Position numbers and translations under genes: made by a program
Notes under the pieces: model-generated
Told to the model about the DNA's origin: nothing
Database searches by the model: none
Seen by the model: the letters and a program-made list of their open reading frames with translations, nothing else
In this document: positions 1 to 8,205 of the stretch, one piece after another
Layout of the letters: the number at the start of each line of letters is the position of its first letter
How positions within the stretch are numbered: position 1 is the stretch's first letter
From: Candidatus Baldrarchaeota archaeon
GTDB lineage: Archaea; Asgardarchaeota; Baldrarchaeia; Baldrarchaeales; DXJG01
Assembly (NCBI GenBank): GCA_030587435.1
Contig: JAUQZC010000037.1
Coordinates: 1-10,618, forward strand
Direction of reading: 5' to 3'
DNA: 10,618 nt

Positions 1-1
1 A

Positions 2-568
2 TTAACGTTATCTTTCCCCTTAGGTTTAGAATGTCTTATTTTTGCTTCTCTCTTCTGGGCTCTTTCGTTTATCTATAATGCTAAACTGAAAGCAACAGGT
101 TTACCGGGGAACATAATTGTAAGTATGTGTGTTGCAGCGCCTTTTCTTTTTGGGGGACTTGTATCCACGAAAAGTTTTCCACCTATTCTTCTCATATTTT
201 CCTTGCTGGCTTTCCTTGCAAATACTGGAAGAGAAATTAATAAGGGGATAGTGGATATCGAGGGAGATAAAACTAAAAACATAAAAACAATAGCCATAAT
301 TTTCGGGCCGAAAACAGCTGCATGGGTCTCCGCAATATTTTATTTGTCAGCTGTTGTTTTAAGCCCCTTACCATACTTTTTTGGTATTCTAGGATTGTCC
401 TACCTAATCTTGGTGGTTTTCGTAACGGATCTGTTATTTGTAATATTTACAGTTTCTCTTCTAAGAGACTACTCTCCTCAAAACGCTAAAAAAATAAAAA
501 ATCTTGTCTTAATAGCGATGTTGACGGCGCTTATAGTATTTATAGTTTCCCCTTTCCTTAAATTTTAG
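2..568 (+). CDS. UbiA-family prenyltransferase, digeranylgeranylglyceryl phosphate synthase type (5'-truncated)
   Basis: The reading frame is open from base 2, so the gene begins outside the window; about 188 residues remain of a family usually near 280. It is an integral membrane protein. The visible part starts with a helix ending in YNAKLKATGLPGN, followed by an FLFGG segment, both typical of archaeal UbiA enzymes. The second Asp-rich motif reads GIVDIEGDKTKNIKTIA, the prenyl-diphosphate/Mg2+ site. Four or so hydrophobic helices follow, and the protein ends FLKF. The first Asp-rich motif (NDxxDxxxD) should lie in the missing N-terminus. Family knowledge: these enzymes attach the second geranylgeranyl chain to geranylgeranylglyceryl phosphate in archaeal ether-lipid synthesis. 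Another UbiA substrate (for example a quinone precursor) cannot be excluded without the N-terminus. An internal ATG at 125 is not the true start, because conserved sequence precedes it. Confidence 0.9.
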   Translation, partial: LTLSFPLGLECLIFASLFWALSFIYNAKLKATGLPGNIIVSMCVAAPFLFGGLVSTKSFPPILLIFSLLAFLANTGREINKGIVDIEGDKTKNIKTIAIIFGPKTAAWVSAIFYLSAVVLSPLPYFFGILGLSYLILVVFVTDLLFVIFTVSLLRDYSPQNAKKIKNLVLIAMLTALIVFIVSPFLKF

Positions 569-906
569 TGGGCAGCTGAGAAGCAGAAATATAATGTTCA
601 TCGTTGCTGCGACTTGAACATATGTTTCCTTGAATTTTAGATGTACTCTTGTAATGGCCTAAAAATGTAAAGATGGGTGAAAACGGTTTACTGTCGCGAT
701 TTAAAAATAACTTAGACACGCATTTGCTTTACGTTTTCTTTAGAAGCTTCACGAAATAGACTTTAATACCTTTGAATACATCTATATTATACCGATGAAA
801 ACGCGATAATTGTAATAATTGTTACTACTACACTTATCTTCCCGCAATCAATTCAAACACGCACAGAGAGGATACGAAACGTAAAATCTATGTAGAGGCT
901 GCTCAC
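569..906. other. Intergenic region upstream of the surface-protein gene
   Basis: No intact gene or recognisable RNA is seen in these 338 bases. Two AT-rich TATA-like stretches lie near 760-770 and 782-791 and may drive the downstream gene; neither is decisive. After an ATG at 795, one frame (803-892) reads AIIVIIVTTTLIFPQSIQ, which resembles a signal-peptide core, but it is out of frame with that ATG and stops at about 895. It may be a decayed leader of a secreted protein or chance. Confidence 0.5.
894..898 (+). promoter_or_regulatory. Ribosome binding site for the surface-protein gene
   Basis: AGAGG lies 8 bases before the ATG at 907. Together with the signal peptide that begins right at that codon, it supports this start. 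Confidence 0.5.
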
Positions 907-3900
907 ATGAAGCTTCATGCAAAAACAATAATCCCCCTAGTACTTATCTCAATAATCCTCCTACTCACAAACATATCACAACCCTCATCAGCTCTACAAA
1001 CACCAGAACTAAAAGATCCTCAAAGTGTATCATCTACTGGCGAAAACATACCAGCCAACTTCACAGCAACACAAACCACCCAATGGATAAACAACAAAAC
1101 AAATTATTATCGAGCTGAAGATATCTCGAAAAACGATGCATTCTACAAAACACTAAACCTTACAACTAGCTTTGATAACATAAAATTTAACACCACAAAA
1201 ATAACCTTAAACTTCACAAACATACAACCACAAAACCTAACAAAAGAAATAGAAATAGAGGGGAAATCCTCACCGGATGAAGGAACCTTTTTCATCAATG
1301 GTACTCCAGCCGCAATGTCTTTTCAAATACCAAACCAAACATGTTATCTTACAAGTTTTCAAGTTAGAATAAAAGTTAAAACAACACCAGCAACACCGCA
1401 CAACGTGACTATCAACTGGAAGGTGATGAATGCAAGAAACGAATCATTCGTCACCAAAAGTTATCCCTATCCAAATGCCGACCTTACATTCGGATCACTA
1501 AACATATCAGTTAGTGGAACGGAATTTTTTTCATTAGATATACCAGTCGTCCCATCGTTGTTATTAAATGAGTCGGAGACTTTTAATAGAACTTTCTTTA
1601 TATGGTTAAATGTTTCAAATATAAACGTGAACGAGAATGAATATGCTATATGGCTAGCATATTCCGATCTAAGCCTAACACTTGGAGATGGAATAAATGA
1701 AGGATATGCGTACTATGAAGAACCATTCGGTCCGCCCAAAGATTATGACTTCTTTTTACAATATGTTACTCTTGCTCCCCTGAAGGATAATTACACCCCT
1801 AAAGACTACAATTTAAGAGTAAATGGAACACTAGTGGGTAGTAATGGAATATGGGAGAATGATGTCTTCGTTTCCACAGATACTGTTGCTTTGAAGGTTT
1901 CTGCTGATTGGTTGCTGAAGTTTAATGTTACATGTGAAAGCTTTCATGTAAGAGATGGAACCCTTGCCACGGAGTTTTATGTTCATGCCGATTTTGATAA
2001 TTCAACTTGGTATGTGAAATCGAACTTTACTTATCCATCTGAGCTAAATAATGCTAGTACCAAATTTTATGTTCCATCAGATTGGCAACTCGTTAACACA
2101 ACTAATGTCGGTATGGTTGGAAACCTAGTAACGGTTAATTCAAGCAGTCTGTGGACCTTAATATTTAACGGGACAAATTACATAAATAGTATTGTTCATC
2201 CAGCAAATGTAAGTGTAGGAGAAGCCATAACATTCAACGCAAATCTTGCAGATGTTGTAACAAATGGAAACTTAACCTTAGCAATTTATAATGGAAGTAA
2301 ATTAAAAATATATGAAGACAGGAAAACTGTGGATGAAGGAACCGCATTTGCTTGGACGCCGACTAAAGAAATTAAAAAGGGAAACTATAGTGTTACAATC
2401 TTGTTTTACAATGGCACTGAGGTTGGCTATAGAATAAGCGTTTTTAAAGTGCTACATACGATTGAAATCGTGGTTGATACGCTAGAGCCTTACTATTTTG
2501 TTGAAGACAACATTAGGATTAGGGTTCAATGTAACAATACGGTGATTAATGAAACTGTAAGTGATGCGACTATTTATGCTAACTGGACAAAAGGAATAGT
2601 CAATTTCACGTATAATAGTACAAGTGGATGGTATGAGGGATATTTCAATACTAGTGGTCTTTTAGCAAAGCAATATAACATTACAATTTACGTAGAAGGG
2701 GATTACTACGAGAAAACTAACATAACAATTACGATGAATCTGGTTTACCGTACACAGGTTGCCGTGTCTCCTGACATAAACATAACTGGAGAATATAATA
2801 CACCAGTAACCATCGTAGTGTACTACACATATGTTAATGGTAGTTTAATAAAGGATGCAAACGTTACAGGTTACGTAGACAATACAAAATACGATTTCAC
2901 GTACAACGGTACAGCTTACAGCATTACGATGACATTCCAAGAACTAGGAACATTCACTATGACAATTAACTGCTCAAAACCTAGACATCAACCTCAAACA
3001 AAAAACATAACAATCACAATAAACCCGCTTTTAACAACCCTTAAAATCACAGTAAATGGGGAAAACATCACATTCTACGCCGTAGAATATCCCTCTCCAG
3101 TCAATTTTTCTCTAATTTTCCAAGATAAAAATGGAAACCCGGTGGTTAATGCAGAAACTAGAGAATGCATCTTAGAAATGATAAATGGAAGTATAAAGAC
3201 GCTTACACTAATAGATGAAGGAAACGGTCTCTACACATTGTCTCTCTCACTTGACGAGTTTAACCCGTACCCGGAACCGAAGTCCCTTATCGGAAATCAT
3301 ATCTTAACCTTTAGGCTGCTAAAATACGGTTATGAAGAGAGGAGAGTAAACATCACCATAAACATAACACCCGGTGAAACTCGTGTTGAAATAGTTTGCC
3401 CAGAAAGCGTAGAGGCTGGATCCCTATTCACAATATTTGCAAACTACACAGACAAAGAAGGGAAAACATTGAGTTATCTCAACGGCACAATATATCTCAA
3501 CGATACAATAATCATGATTTTCAATGAAACTCAAATTTCTCTTAACTTAACCCAATACATAGGCACGTACAACATTTCCATTATTGTTACCCATCCAAAC
3601 TATAAGCCTCAAACATGGAAGGGAACCATAACAATTTACGGAAAGATAAAAGCAACCTATTCACCAGGCGTTCTTGAAGAATACGAAAACGAAACAATAA
3701 CAATTCAATTTTACATTGAAGATCTGTACCGGAAAACCCCAATAGAAAACTACAACTTAACAATAAAGCTAAACACCTACGAATGGTTCATGAAATGGAA
3801 TTCCCAAAACCCTAGCTTTACCTTAAACTTAACAGGAGTCGAACCCGGAAATTATTCAATAACCGTTTTAATAGAAGCACCAAACTATGTACCAACAACT

Positions 3901-5058
3901 TTTGAAATACCACTTCATATTTTACCGAAAACCCGCGTGATACTTACTGTAAATATACCGCAGGAAGTAACTGCTGGCGACACAATCCCAATATCGGGGA
4001 CTTTAACCACGGAGAGCGGTGAACCAATAGCTATGGCAACAATCAAAATAATAATACAAGTAACCTATGAAAATGGAACAACAAAAGAATACACGTATGA
4101 AACAGTAACAAACATGAGGGGAGAATTCTCATATACTTTTCAAACAACCAAAAAAATGACCAAAATAAACATAATGATCACATATGGAGGAACGCGTGAA
4201 AAAGCATCTACAACCAGCAGATACAGCATTACAGTAAAACCTCTCACAATATTTGCAACACTTCTACATGCATGGTGGATCTTTGCACTGCTAGCAACAA
4301 CATTTGCTGTCTTTGCAGAAACTCGTCGACGTATCTCAAAAAGAAAGAAGAAAACGGAGGTAGAACGAGGGAAACTTCTAAGAGAATATGAGCTAATACT
4401 TGAATTCAACAGTTTAGAGTCGCTTCTGGTTGTAAGCAAAGAAAGCGGCCTCTGCATATTTGAATACCCATTCAAGGGGTCATCCATCAACTCTAATCTT
4501 GTTGCAGGTTTTGTTCAAGCAATAAGAGGATTCTACGTTGAAATAGGAGGGGCAAGAGAGGGTGAGGTAGGGGAAATATACTATGAGATGCCTGAACCAA
4601 AAGTATTAACATTCCACTCAGGAAGATACACCTACGCTATCCTTATAGCACCTGGAAAACTACTTCCCGAGGTAAAAGAATGTTTAAGAAACTTCCTAGA
4701 CAGATTCGAAGAAGAATTCAAGGAACCACTTGAAAAAGACATTACAAATACTTCAATTTACAGCCGAGCAAAAGAATTCATAAAAGAATGCTTCCCACAA
4801 CAAATATTCGCAGAATACAAAGTACCAGAAAAACTACCAAAAACCAGAGGAATCAAGAAGAAAATATTGAAAATCGCAAAAGAACTCACAGAAAACAAAG
4901 GATCATTCAACATAGCTGAACTACTAACGGAAGTGGCTAGAAAAGAAAAAATAGACCCATTAAAAGCATTGAAAACGCTGAAAGAACTTATAAACCAAAA
5001 CCTTATACAATCTGCTCAACAAAAACTAGAAAACGACAGTCACAGTAACTTCGAATAA
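907..5058 (+). CDS. Large secreted single-pass membrane protein with tandem beta-sandwich ectodomain and cytoplasmic longin-like domain
   Basis: This is an intact 1383-residue protein. Residues 1-30 form a signal peptide: basic start, hydrophobic core IIPLVLISIILLLT, likely cleavage after SSA. The ectodomain is very rich in N-x-S/T sequons, as in glycosylated archaeal surface proteins. An N-terminal part (about 31-515) is followed by about six tandem Ig-like beta-sandwich units of roughly 95 residues, starting near 519, 614, 709, 822, 913 and 1007. Unit ends often read GNYSITV-like, and the last has VTAGDTIPISGTL. One membrane helix spans about 1113-1137 (IFATLLHAWWIFALLATTF), followed by the basic stop-transfer RRRISKRKKK. 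The cytoplasmic part has a domain at about 1159-1275: two strands (LLVVSKESGLCIFEY), a helix (NLVAGFVQAIRGFYVEI), more strands, then a helix. This order fits the longin fold better than roadblock. A helical, winged-helix-like segment (about 1312-1370) ends the protein. I infer a surface receptor or adhesin that signals to a small GTPase or other partner. The ectodomain ligand is unknown. Confidence 0.85.
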   Translation: MKLHAKTIIPLVLISIILLLTNISQPSSALQTPELKDPQSVSSTGENIPANFTATQTTQWINNKTNYYRAEDISKNDAFYKTLNLTTSFDNIKFNTTKITLNFTNIQPQNLTKEIEIEGKSSPDEGTFFINGTPAAMSFQIPNQTCYLTSFQVRIKVKTTPATPHNVTINWKVMNARNESFVTKSYPYPNADLTFGSLNISVSGTEFFSLDIPVVPSLLLNESETFNRTFFIWLNVSNINVNENEYAIWLAYSDLSLTLGDGINEGYAYYEEPFGPPKDYDFFLQYVTLAPLKDNYTPKDYNLRVNGTLVGSNGIWENDVFVSTDTVALKVSADWLLKFNVTCESFHVRDGTLATEFYVHADFDNSTWYVKSNFTYPSELNNASTKFYVPSDWQLVNTTNVGMVGNLVTVNSSSLWTLIFNGTNYINSIVHPANVSVGEAITFNANLADVVTNGNLTLAIYNGSKLKIYEDRKTVDEGTAFAWTPTKEIKKGNYSVTILFYNGTEVGYRISVFKVLHTIEIVVDTLEPYYFVEDNIRIRVQCNNTVINETVSDATIYANWTKGIVNFTYNSTSGWYEGYFNTSGLLAKQYNITIYVEGDYYEKTNITITMNLVYRTQVAVSPDINITGEYNTPVTIVVYYTYVNGSLIKDANVTGYVDNTKYDFTYNGTAYSITMTFQELGTFTMTINCSKPRHQPQTKNITITINPLLTTLKITVNGENITFYAVEYPSPVNFSLIFQDKNGNPVVNAETRECILEMINGSIKTLTLIDEGNGLYTLSLSLDEFNPYPEPKSLIGNHILTFRLLKYGYEERRVNITINITPGETRVEIVCPESVEAGSLFTIFANYTDKEGKTLSYLNGTIYLNDTIIMIFNETQISLNLTQYIGTYNISIIVTHPNYKPQTWKGTITIYGKIKATYSPGVLEEYENETITIQFYIEDLYRKTPIENYNLTIKLNTYEWFMKWNSQNPSFTLNLTGVEPGNYSITVLIEAPNYVPTTFEIPLHILPKTRVILTVNIPQEVTAGDTIPISGTLTTESGEPIAMATIKIIIQVTYENGTTKEYTYETVTNMRGEFSYTFQTTKKMTKINIMITYGGTREKASTTSRYSITVKPLTIFATLLHAWWIFALLATTFAVFAETRRRISKRKKKTEVERGKLLREYELILEFNSLESLLVVSKESGLCIFEYPFKGSSINSNLVAGFVQAIRGFYVEIGGAREGEVGEIYYEMPEPKVLTFHSGRYTYAILIAPGKLLPEVKECLRNFLDRFEEEFKEPLEKDITNTSIYSRAKEFIKECFPQQIFAEYKVPEKLPKTRGIKKKILKIAKELTENKGSFNIAELLTEVARKEKIDPLKALKTLKELINQNLIQSAQQKLENDSHSNFE

Positions 5059-5109
5059 ACACTTCAAATTAACATGGTAATAGCATTTAAAATACTTTCA
5101 CCAGCTTTC
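5059..5109. other. Short gap between convergent genes
   Basis: These 51 bases separate the stop of the surface-protein gene from the stop of the oxidoreductase remnant on the other strand. I see no clear hairpin or T-run terminator for either gene. Confidence 0.5.
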
Positions 5110-6417
5110 TCAGCCCTTAAGATATTCAGACACCATCTTCTTCGAAAATATTTTTGATAAAGCAATTATAGTTAGAACCGGCGGTGCCCCTGGACTAACA
5201 GGAAAAACACTAGCATCACTCACAAACAAACGGCTAATCTCAGTCTCCTGATCAACGTTCACAACCCTACCTATCCCCAGCTGTCCCCCCAGGATGAGCA
5301 CCTCTTATCCTCGACGTATAAAGAGACTTCGGATCCACACCAGCTTGAACCAAAATTTCCCTTGAAATCTTGATCCCCTTATCTAACTTCTCCCGATCAC
5401 TTTCCGTAACAGGCTTATGAATAGCACCATTAACATGAACCTCGCCTACATCGTCATCGGCAATCTTAGTCATCAAACCAAGCATTCTATCCCTCTTAAA
5501 CGCACGAAACTTCTTAAAAAGTGGAAGATACAAAAACATGTCCAAAGTCGTATCCATAATAGGTGAAAGAATAAAGCCACGACTTTCATGAAACTCATCT
5601 ATCAAAGTAGCCATACCAATCTCATCTTTCATGCCACCGTTCCCCTTCAACCAGCCAAAAGTGCTAACAAAAAGATCTAAAAAAAGATTACTTCCAGCAT
5701 GGGTTAAACCAGACCTTTGAAGAATAATAGGAGTACCTATCCCACCGGCAGCCAAAACAATGTTCTCAGCTTCAGTATCGGAAAAACCAGAAGACCCACG
5801 AACACGTACACCCTTAACTTCACCACCAGAATGAAGAACCTTTTCCACAGACACCCCAGTTAAAATCTTCGCTCCCGCCTTACGTGCTTCCCTCAGATAA
5901 CGTTGAGAAGTCCACTTAGCACCGTAGCGGCAACCAGTAACACACATACCGCAGTTTTTACACTTCTCAAAGTTAACAAACTTAGGCATAGGTTTCACAT
6001 CGTACCAAGCTCTCTAGAAGCATCCATCAACTTTTTAGTCCGCTCACCCATAAACTCCCCAGGCATAGGAACAACACTCAACTCCTTTTCAGCCTCAATA
6101 AACTCCGCTTCTAAATCAATTCCCAAAGACTCAAACTCTTTTTGAAGCGCCCTAACACCATTACCAAGCGTAACCACAGAACTACCGCCAACCATAACCG
6201 TCCTAAGAACCTCAACTCCACCATCAGACATCTCACCGGGACAAAAATTCCAAAAAGAACCCGTATAAAAACTAAGCGCCCGCCACGAAGTCCCCAACTT
6301 ATGATAACCACCCTTTTCCAAAACAGTGACATTAAAACCCCGAATCGACAACCCCTTAGCTACAGTTGCACCACCAACACCAGAACCCACAACAACAAAA
6401 TCAAAACTCTTCAACAT
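5110..6417 (-). pseudogene. FAD-dependent (GMC-like) oxidoreductase, interrupted by two single-base frameshifts
   Basis: Joining three reading frames gives a protein of about 435 residues, the usual size for archaeal FAD-dependent oxidoreductases. From ATG 6417 it starts MLKSFDFVVVGSGVGGATVA, the GxGxxG dinucleotide-binding fold. A CKNCGMCVTGC cluster lies at about residues 150-165 (C-x2-C-x2-C-x3-C, possible Fe-S or structural site). A second FAD-fold stretch is ENIVLAAGGIGTP, and the GMC-type C-terminus has HPGGTA and then FVSDASVFP. Frame 1 runs 6417-5995 and ends ELGTM-stop. One extra G at the GG on the minus strand (6005-6006) restores ELGYDVKPMPKF into the second frame. The second frame ends at 5267 with HPGGTAGDR-stop. 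Removing one G from GGGG (5275-5278) restores GTAGIGRVVN into the last frame, which ends at 5110. Substrate is unknown. It could be a true pseudogene or an intact gene with sequencing errors. Confidence 0.8.
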
Positions 6418-6423
6418 CAAAAA

Positions 6424-6432
6424 CTCCTTTCC
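6424..6432 (-). promoter_or_regulatory. Ribosome binding site setting the oxidoreductase start
   Basis: GGAAAGGAG on the minus strand ends 6 bases before the ATG at 6417. It selects that ATG over the upstream one at 6507, whose extra 30 residues are unlike the family. Confidence 0.75.
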
Positions 6433-6450
6433 ACAACAAACACAAACACC

Positions 6451-6475
6451 AATATAAAAATATCGATAAAAAACA
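6451..6475 (-). promoter_or_regulatory. Candidate TATA region of the oxidoreductase gene
   Basis: The minus strand here is almost pure A/T, containing TTTATCGATA and TTTTTATATT. The upstream element would place a start of transcription near 6441, leaving a short leader that keeps the ribosome site at 6424-6432. This is inferred from spacing only. Confidence 0.35.
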
Positions 6476-6605
6476 AATCTCTCAGAGTTCACATCAACAT
6501 AAACCACAACTACAACTAGGCTTCAACGTAATTTCTACAACTCAAATGAATCTCCCCAACAAATCTAAAGTACCAGCACTTCTAAGTCCGAAGACCCTTA
6601 AACCT

Positions 6606-6625
6606 CTTGTTACATTGTTAACAAG
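6606..6625 (-). terminator. Perfect 7-bp stem-loop downstream of vapC
   Basis: CTTGTTA (6606-6612) and TAACAAG (6619-6625) pair around a 6-base loop. The hairpin sits about 40 bases past the vapC stop on the minus strand. It may end the vapBC transcript or stabilise its 3' end. No long U-tract follows, so a terminator role is uncertain. The rest of 6508-6662 holds no gene I can support; a minus-strand frame contains RSAGTLDLLGRFI before a stop, without a start codon. Confidence 0.35.
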
Positions 6626-6662
6626 GTTACTTGCACACAACTAAATATCTAATTCTAATACT

Positions 6663-7106
6663 TCAAACCCCACTTCTCCCAACCAAATACTCCTTTGGCG
6701 TTAAAACATCTAAACCTACTTTACCACGGAAATGTTTAGTATTCCACGTCAAAAACATTTCAACATCATGCTGTTCTAATGTTAAAGCTATAAGAGAATC
6801 ACCATAAGGTATGCCCCTCTTAATATATTGAAAAACAAGCGAAACATATTCTCCCCAGTCAGTGAACTCTTCTGGAAAAAGGACGACAAGATCCCCACTG
6901 CTCAAATACTTCTCCAAAACCACATTAATCTTTTTAGACAAACCAGCAACAGCAAAAAGCCCACACAGTTCAAGCACATTATGTATCGTTGTACAAAGTT
7001 TTCCCTCTTTCTTTAACCTTTGGAAAACCTCCTCATTTACGTCATATCGTTCATCCCACGTAAAAATATGATGAATAGCAAGAACATCAGTATCCACACA
7101 AATCAA
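6663..7106 (-). CDS. vapC: VapC-type PIN-domain ribonuclease toxin
   Basis: This 147-residue protein has PIN-domain length and layout. The acidic site is visible: D5 (with D7) in CVDTD, E46 in NVLELCG, D103 in YGDSLIA, and the last-strand motif TWNTKHF, with N122 where many relatives have Asp. Family knowledge: such toxins are Mg2+-dependent ribonucleases that cut tRNA, rRNA or mRNA and are held inactive by the paired VapB. The start is TTG at 7106, supported by a strong GGGGGAGG site 5 bases upstream. It overlaps the vapB stop by 3 bases, so the two are translationally coupled. A GTG at 7097 is a weaker alternative because of its longer spacing. A decayed second copy of this gene lies at about 8378-8545. 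Confidence 0.9.
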   Translation of the reverse strand: MICVDTDVLAIHHIFTWDERYDVNEEVFQRLKKEGKLCTTIHNVLELCGLFAVAGLSKKINVVLEKYLSSGDLVVLFPEEFTDWGEYVSLVFQYIKRGIPYGDSLIALTLEQHDVEMFLTWNTKHFRGKVGLDVLTPKEYLVGRSGV

Positions 7107-7426
7107 AGCTTCCTCCCCCTCAACTTACCTAAAACCTCATCAATCTTATCCGTTCCATAAAACTCCAAAATAGCCCTCCTTACATCCTTGACTTTTTCAA
7201 TCCTACCCACTTCATCAATAGAAGAATCACGAGGCAACTTCCCCATCAAATATAACCTAACCATTCGAGCCACCCTATCCCTCTTAGAAAACCTCTCTAT
7301 CAACCGACGAATACCATCAGCAATAGCCTCAGTCCTATCCCTATAATAACCCTCCTCCAAAAGCCTATCCAACTCCCTCACCAAAGCCGCAGGAAGACGA
7401 GCCTGAACCAAAACCTTATCCTTCAT
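7103..7426 (-). CDS. vapB: VapB-type ribbon-helix-helix antitoxin
   Basis: This 107-residue protein starts MKDKVLVQARLPAALV, the beta-strand and first helix of a ribbon-helix-helix DNA-binding domain. A YYRDRTEAIADGIRRLIE second helix follows (residues about 27-44). The C-terminal half is charged and helical (about 55-107) and should be the part that wraps VapC. Upstream in-frame ATGs exist at 7432 and 7453. I chose 7426 because GGTGAT lies just upstream and the TATA box at 7471-7478 would start transcription near 7450. The gene overlaps vapC by 3-4 bases. By analogy with other VapBC pairs, the complex should repress its own promoter; the palindrome at 7451-7462 is a plausible operator. Confidence 0.85.
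   Translation of the reverse strand: MKDKVLVQARLPAALVRELDRLLEEGYYRDRTEAIADGIRRLIERFSKRDRVARMVRLYLMGKLPRDSSIDEVGRIEKVKDVRRAILEFYGTDKIDEVLGKLRGRKL
7112..7119 (-). promoter_or_regulatory. Strong ribosome binding site for the TTG start of vapC
   Basis: GGGGGAGG on the minus strand lies inside the last codons of vapB, 5 bases before the TTG at 7106. It decides the non-ATG start and explains how the toxin is translated from the end of its antitoxin gene. Confidence 0.75.
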
Positions 7427-7450
7427 ACACATCACCCAATAACATACAAC

Positions 7451-7462
7451 CATTACATAATG
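7451..7462. promoter_or_regulatory. Candidate vapBC operator (palindrome)
   Basis: CATTACATAATG is an inverted repeat of 5-bp arms around CA. It lies between the TATA box and the vapB start, at the expected transcription start, where a bound VapB dimer would block initiation. Confidence 0.4.
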
Positions 7463-7470
7463 ACAACATC

Positions 7471-7478
7471 ATATAAAC
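7471..7478 (-). promoter_or_regulatory. TATA box of vapBC
   Basis: The minus strand reads GTTTATAT in an otherwise mixed-sequence gap between the PIN-toxin stop (7503) and vapB. Spacing predicts transcription from about 7450. It indicates that vapBC has its own promoter and is not simply read through from the upstream pair. Confidence 0.55.
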
Positions 7479-7502
7479 ATTATCGAAGCACAAGATGATT
7501 GA

Positions 7503-7912
7503 CTATGGAACTAGATCTTCAGGAACCTTTCTCTCCAACCAACTCACTCCATCAAAATCAGAATCGTACGAAACAACGACTTTCAAATTAAGCTTCTTCA
7601 CCACGTAAGCAGCAAGCGAATCATCAAAATCCAAGCCCTCTTCTTTCATAATTTCCGTAGCCTTTATTTTATCGTAAATCAACAAAGGATAAATAGTCAA
7701 TCCCCTATAGTGAAGAAGAGAAGCAAGAAAAACCGCAATGTCTCTCCAAGACTTCCCATAATTCTCCATAACAGTAACCACGTTATCCAAATGAAAGTCA
7801 GTAGTATAAGCCCTTACCTCACCTTTCTGACCATTTTAAGAAACTTCCTTGAAGCCTCACCATGCTCCTGAGCTAATTCTACTTCTAAAAATATATTTGA
7901 ATCTATAAACAT
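7503..7912 (-). pseudogene. Second PIN-domain toxin, broken by one single-base frameshift
   Basis: From ATG 7912 the first frame reads MFIDSNIFLEVELAQEHGEA and stops after 32 codons at 7814. Adding one G at the GG on the minus strand (7822-7823) joins it to the frame reading GEVRAYTTDFHLDNVV, which runs to 7503. The joined protein is about 136 residues, normal for PIN domains. Acidic positions are all present: D4, D39/D43, D97-D98 (FDDSLAA) and D117 (SYDSDF). This preservation suggests either recent breakage or a sequencing error. The ATG overlaps the stop of the upstream antitoxin by one base (TAATG), a coupled arrangement. It belongs to a different PIN subfamily from the vapC at 6663. Confidence 0.8.
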
Positions 7913-8188
7913 TAACTTTTCACCTTTCTAGCCCTAATTTTCCTAGCCTCATGTTGAAGCTCAACACCACTCTTCTTAACATGACTAAGCATACCGTAAA
8001 TCACATCAACAGGATCATCCAAAAAACCCAACAACCTCCAAAACCTCGGAAACCCTAGCAACCCACTCACTAAAAGCCTTCTCAGCAGCCACACTCAAAG
8101 CACCCTTACCATAACCAAACAACCTCATAGCCAACATCCTAAACCTCTTCTCAACATCATCCGAAACATTAACCTTAATACTACCCAC
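7912..8188 (-). pseudogene. Second antitoxin (ribbon-helix-helix-like), broken by one single-base frameshift
   Basis: The first frame, from GTG 8188, reads MGSIKVNVSDDVEKRFRMLA and then FGYGKGALSVAAEKAFSEWV, a strand-helix-helix pattern of archaeal VapB-like antitoxins. It stops near 8015 after VVGFFG. Removing one T from the six-T run on the minus strand (8021-8026) restores VVGFLDDPVDVIYGML, and the frame then runs to 7912 through a basic C-terminus (KIRARKVKS). The joined protein is about 91 residues. GTG 8197 is an alternative start, but GTG 8188 has an AGGTGA ribosome site at the right distance. The one-base stop/start overlap with the PIN gene marks it as the partner antitoxin. Confidence 0.7.
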
Positions 8189-8193
8189 ACAAA

Positions 8194-8199
8194 TCACCT
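8194..8199 (-). promoter_or_regulatory. Ribosome binding site of the second antitoxin
   Basis: AGGTGA on the minus strand ends 5 bases before GTG 8188. This favours 8188 over the GTG at 8197, which would overlap the site. Confidence 0.55.
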
Positions 8200-8205
8200 A
8201 AGATA

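Noticed and set aside
4140..4490. Minus-strand open frame of 116 codons inside the surface-protein gene
   Set aside because: It runs antisense to the membrane helix and tail of a well-supported gene, has no ribosome site and matches no family.
5267..6507. Two or three separate oxidoreductase genes instead of one broken gene
   Set aside because: Each piece alone lacks half of the fold, and single-base corrections join them into one family-length protein with continuous conserved sequence.
6142..6519. Plus-strand open frame of 125 codons rich in Thr, Asn, Lys and Arg
   Set aside because: It lies opposite the FAD-binding end of the oxidoreductase, which has clear family motifs; its composition is what the A/C-rich opposite strand produces by default.
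5275..8026. Programmed ribosomal frameshifting at the four indel sites
   Set aside because: The required shifts go in both directions, and three of the four sites have no slippery heptamer. Only the six-T run could support slippage, and one case does not explain the cluster.
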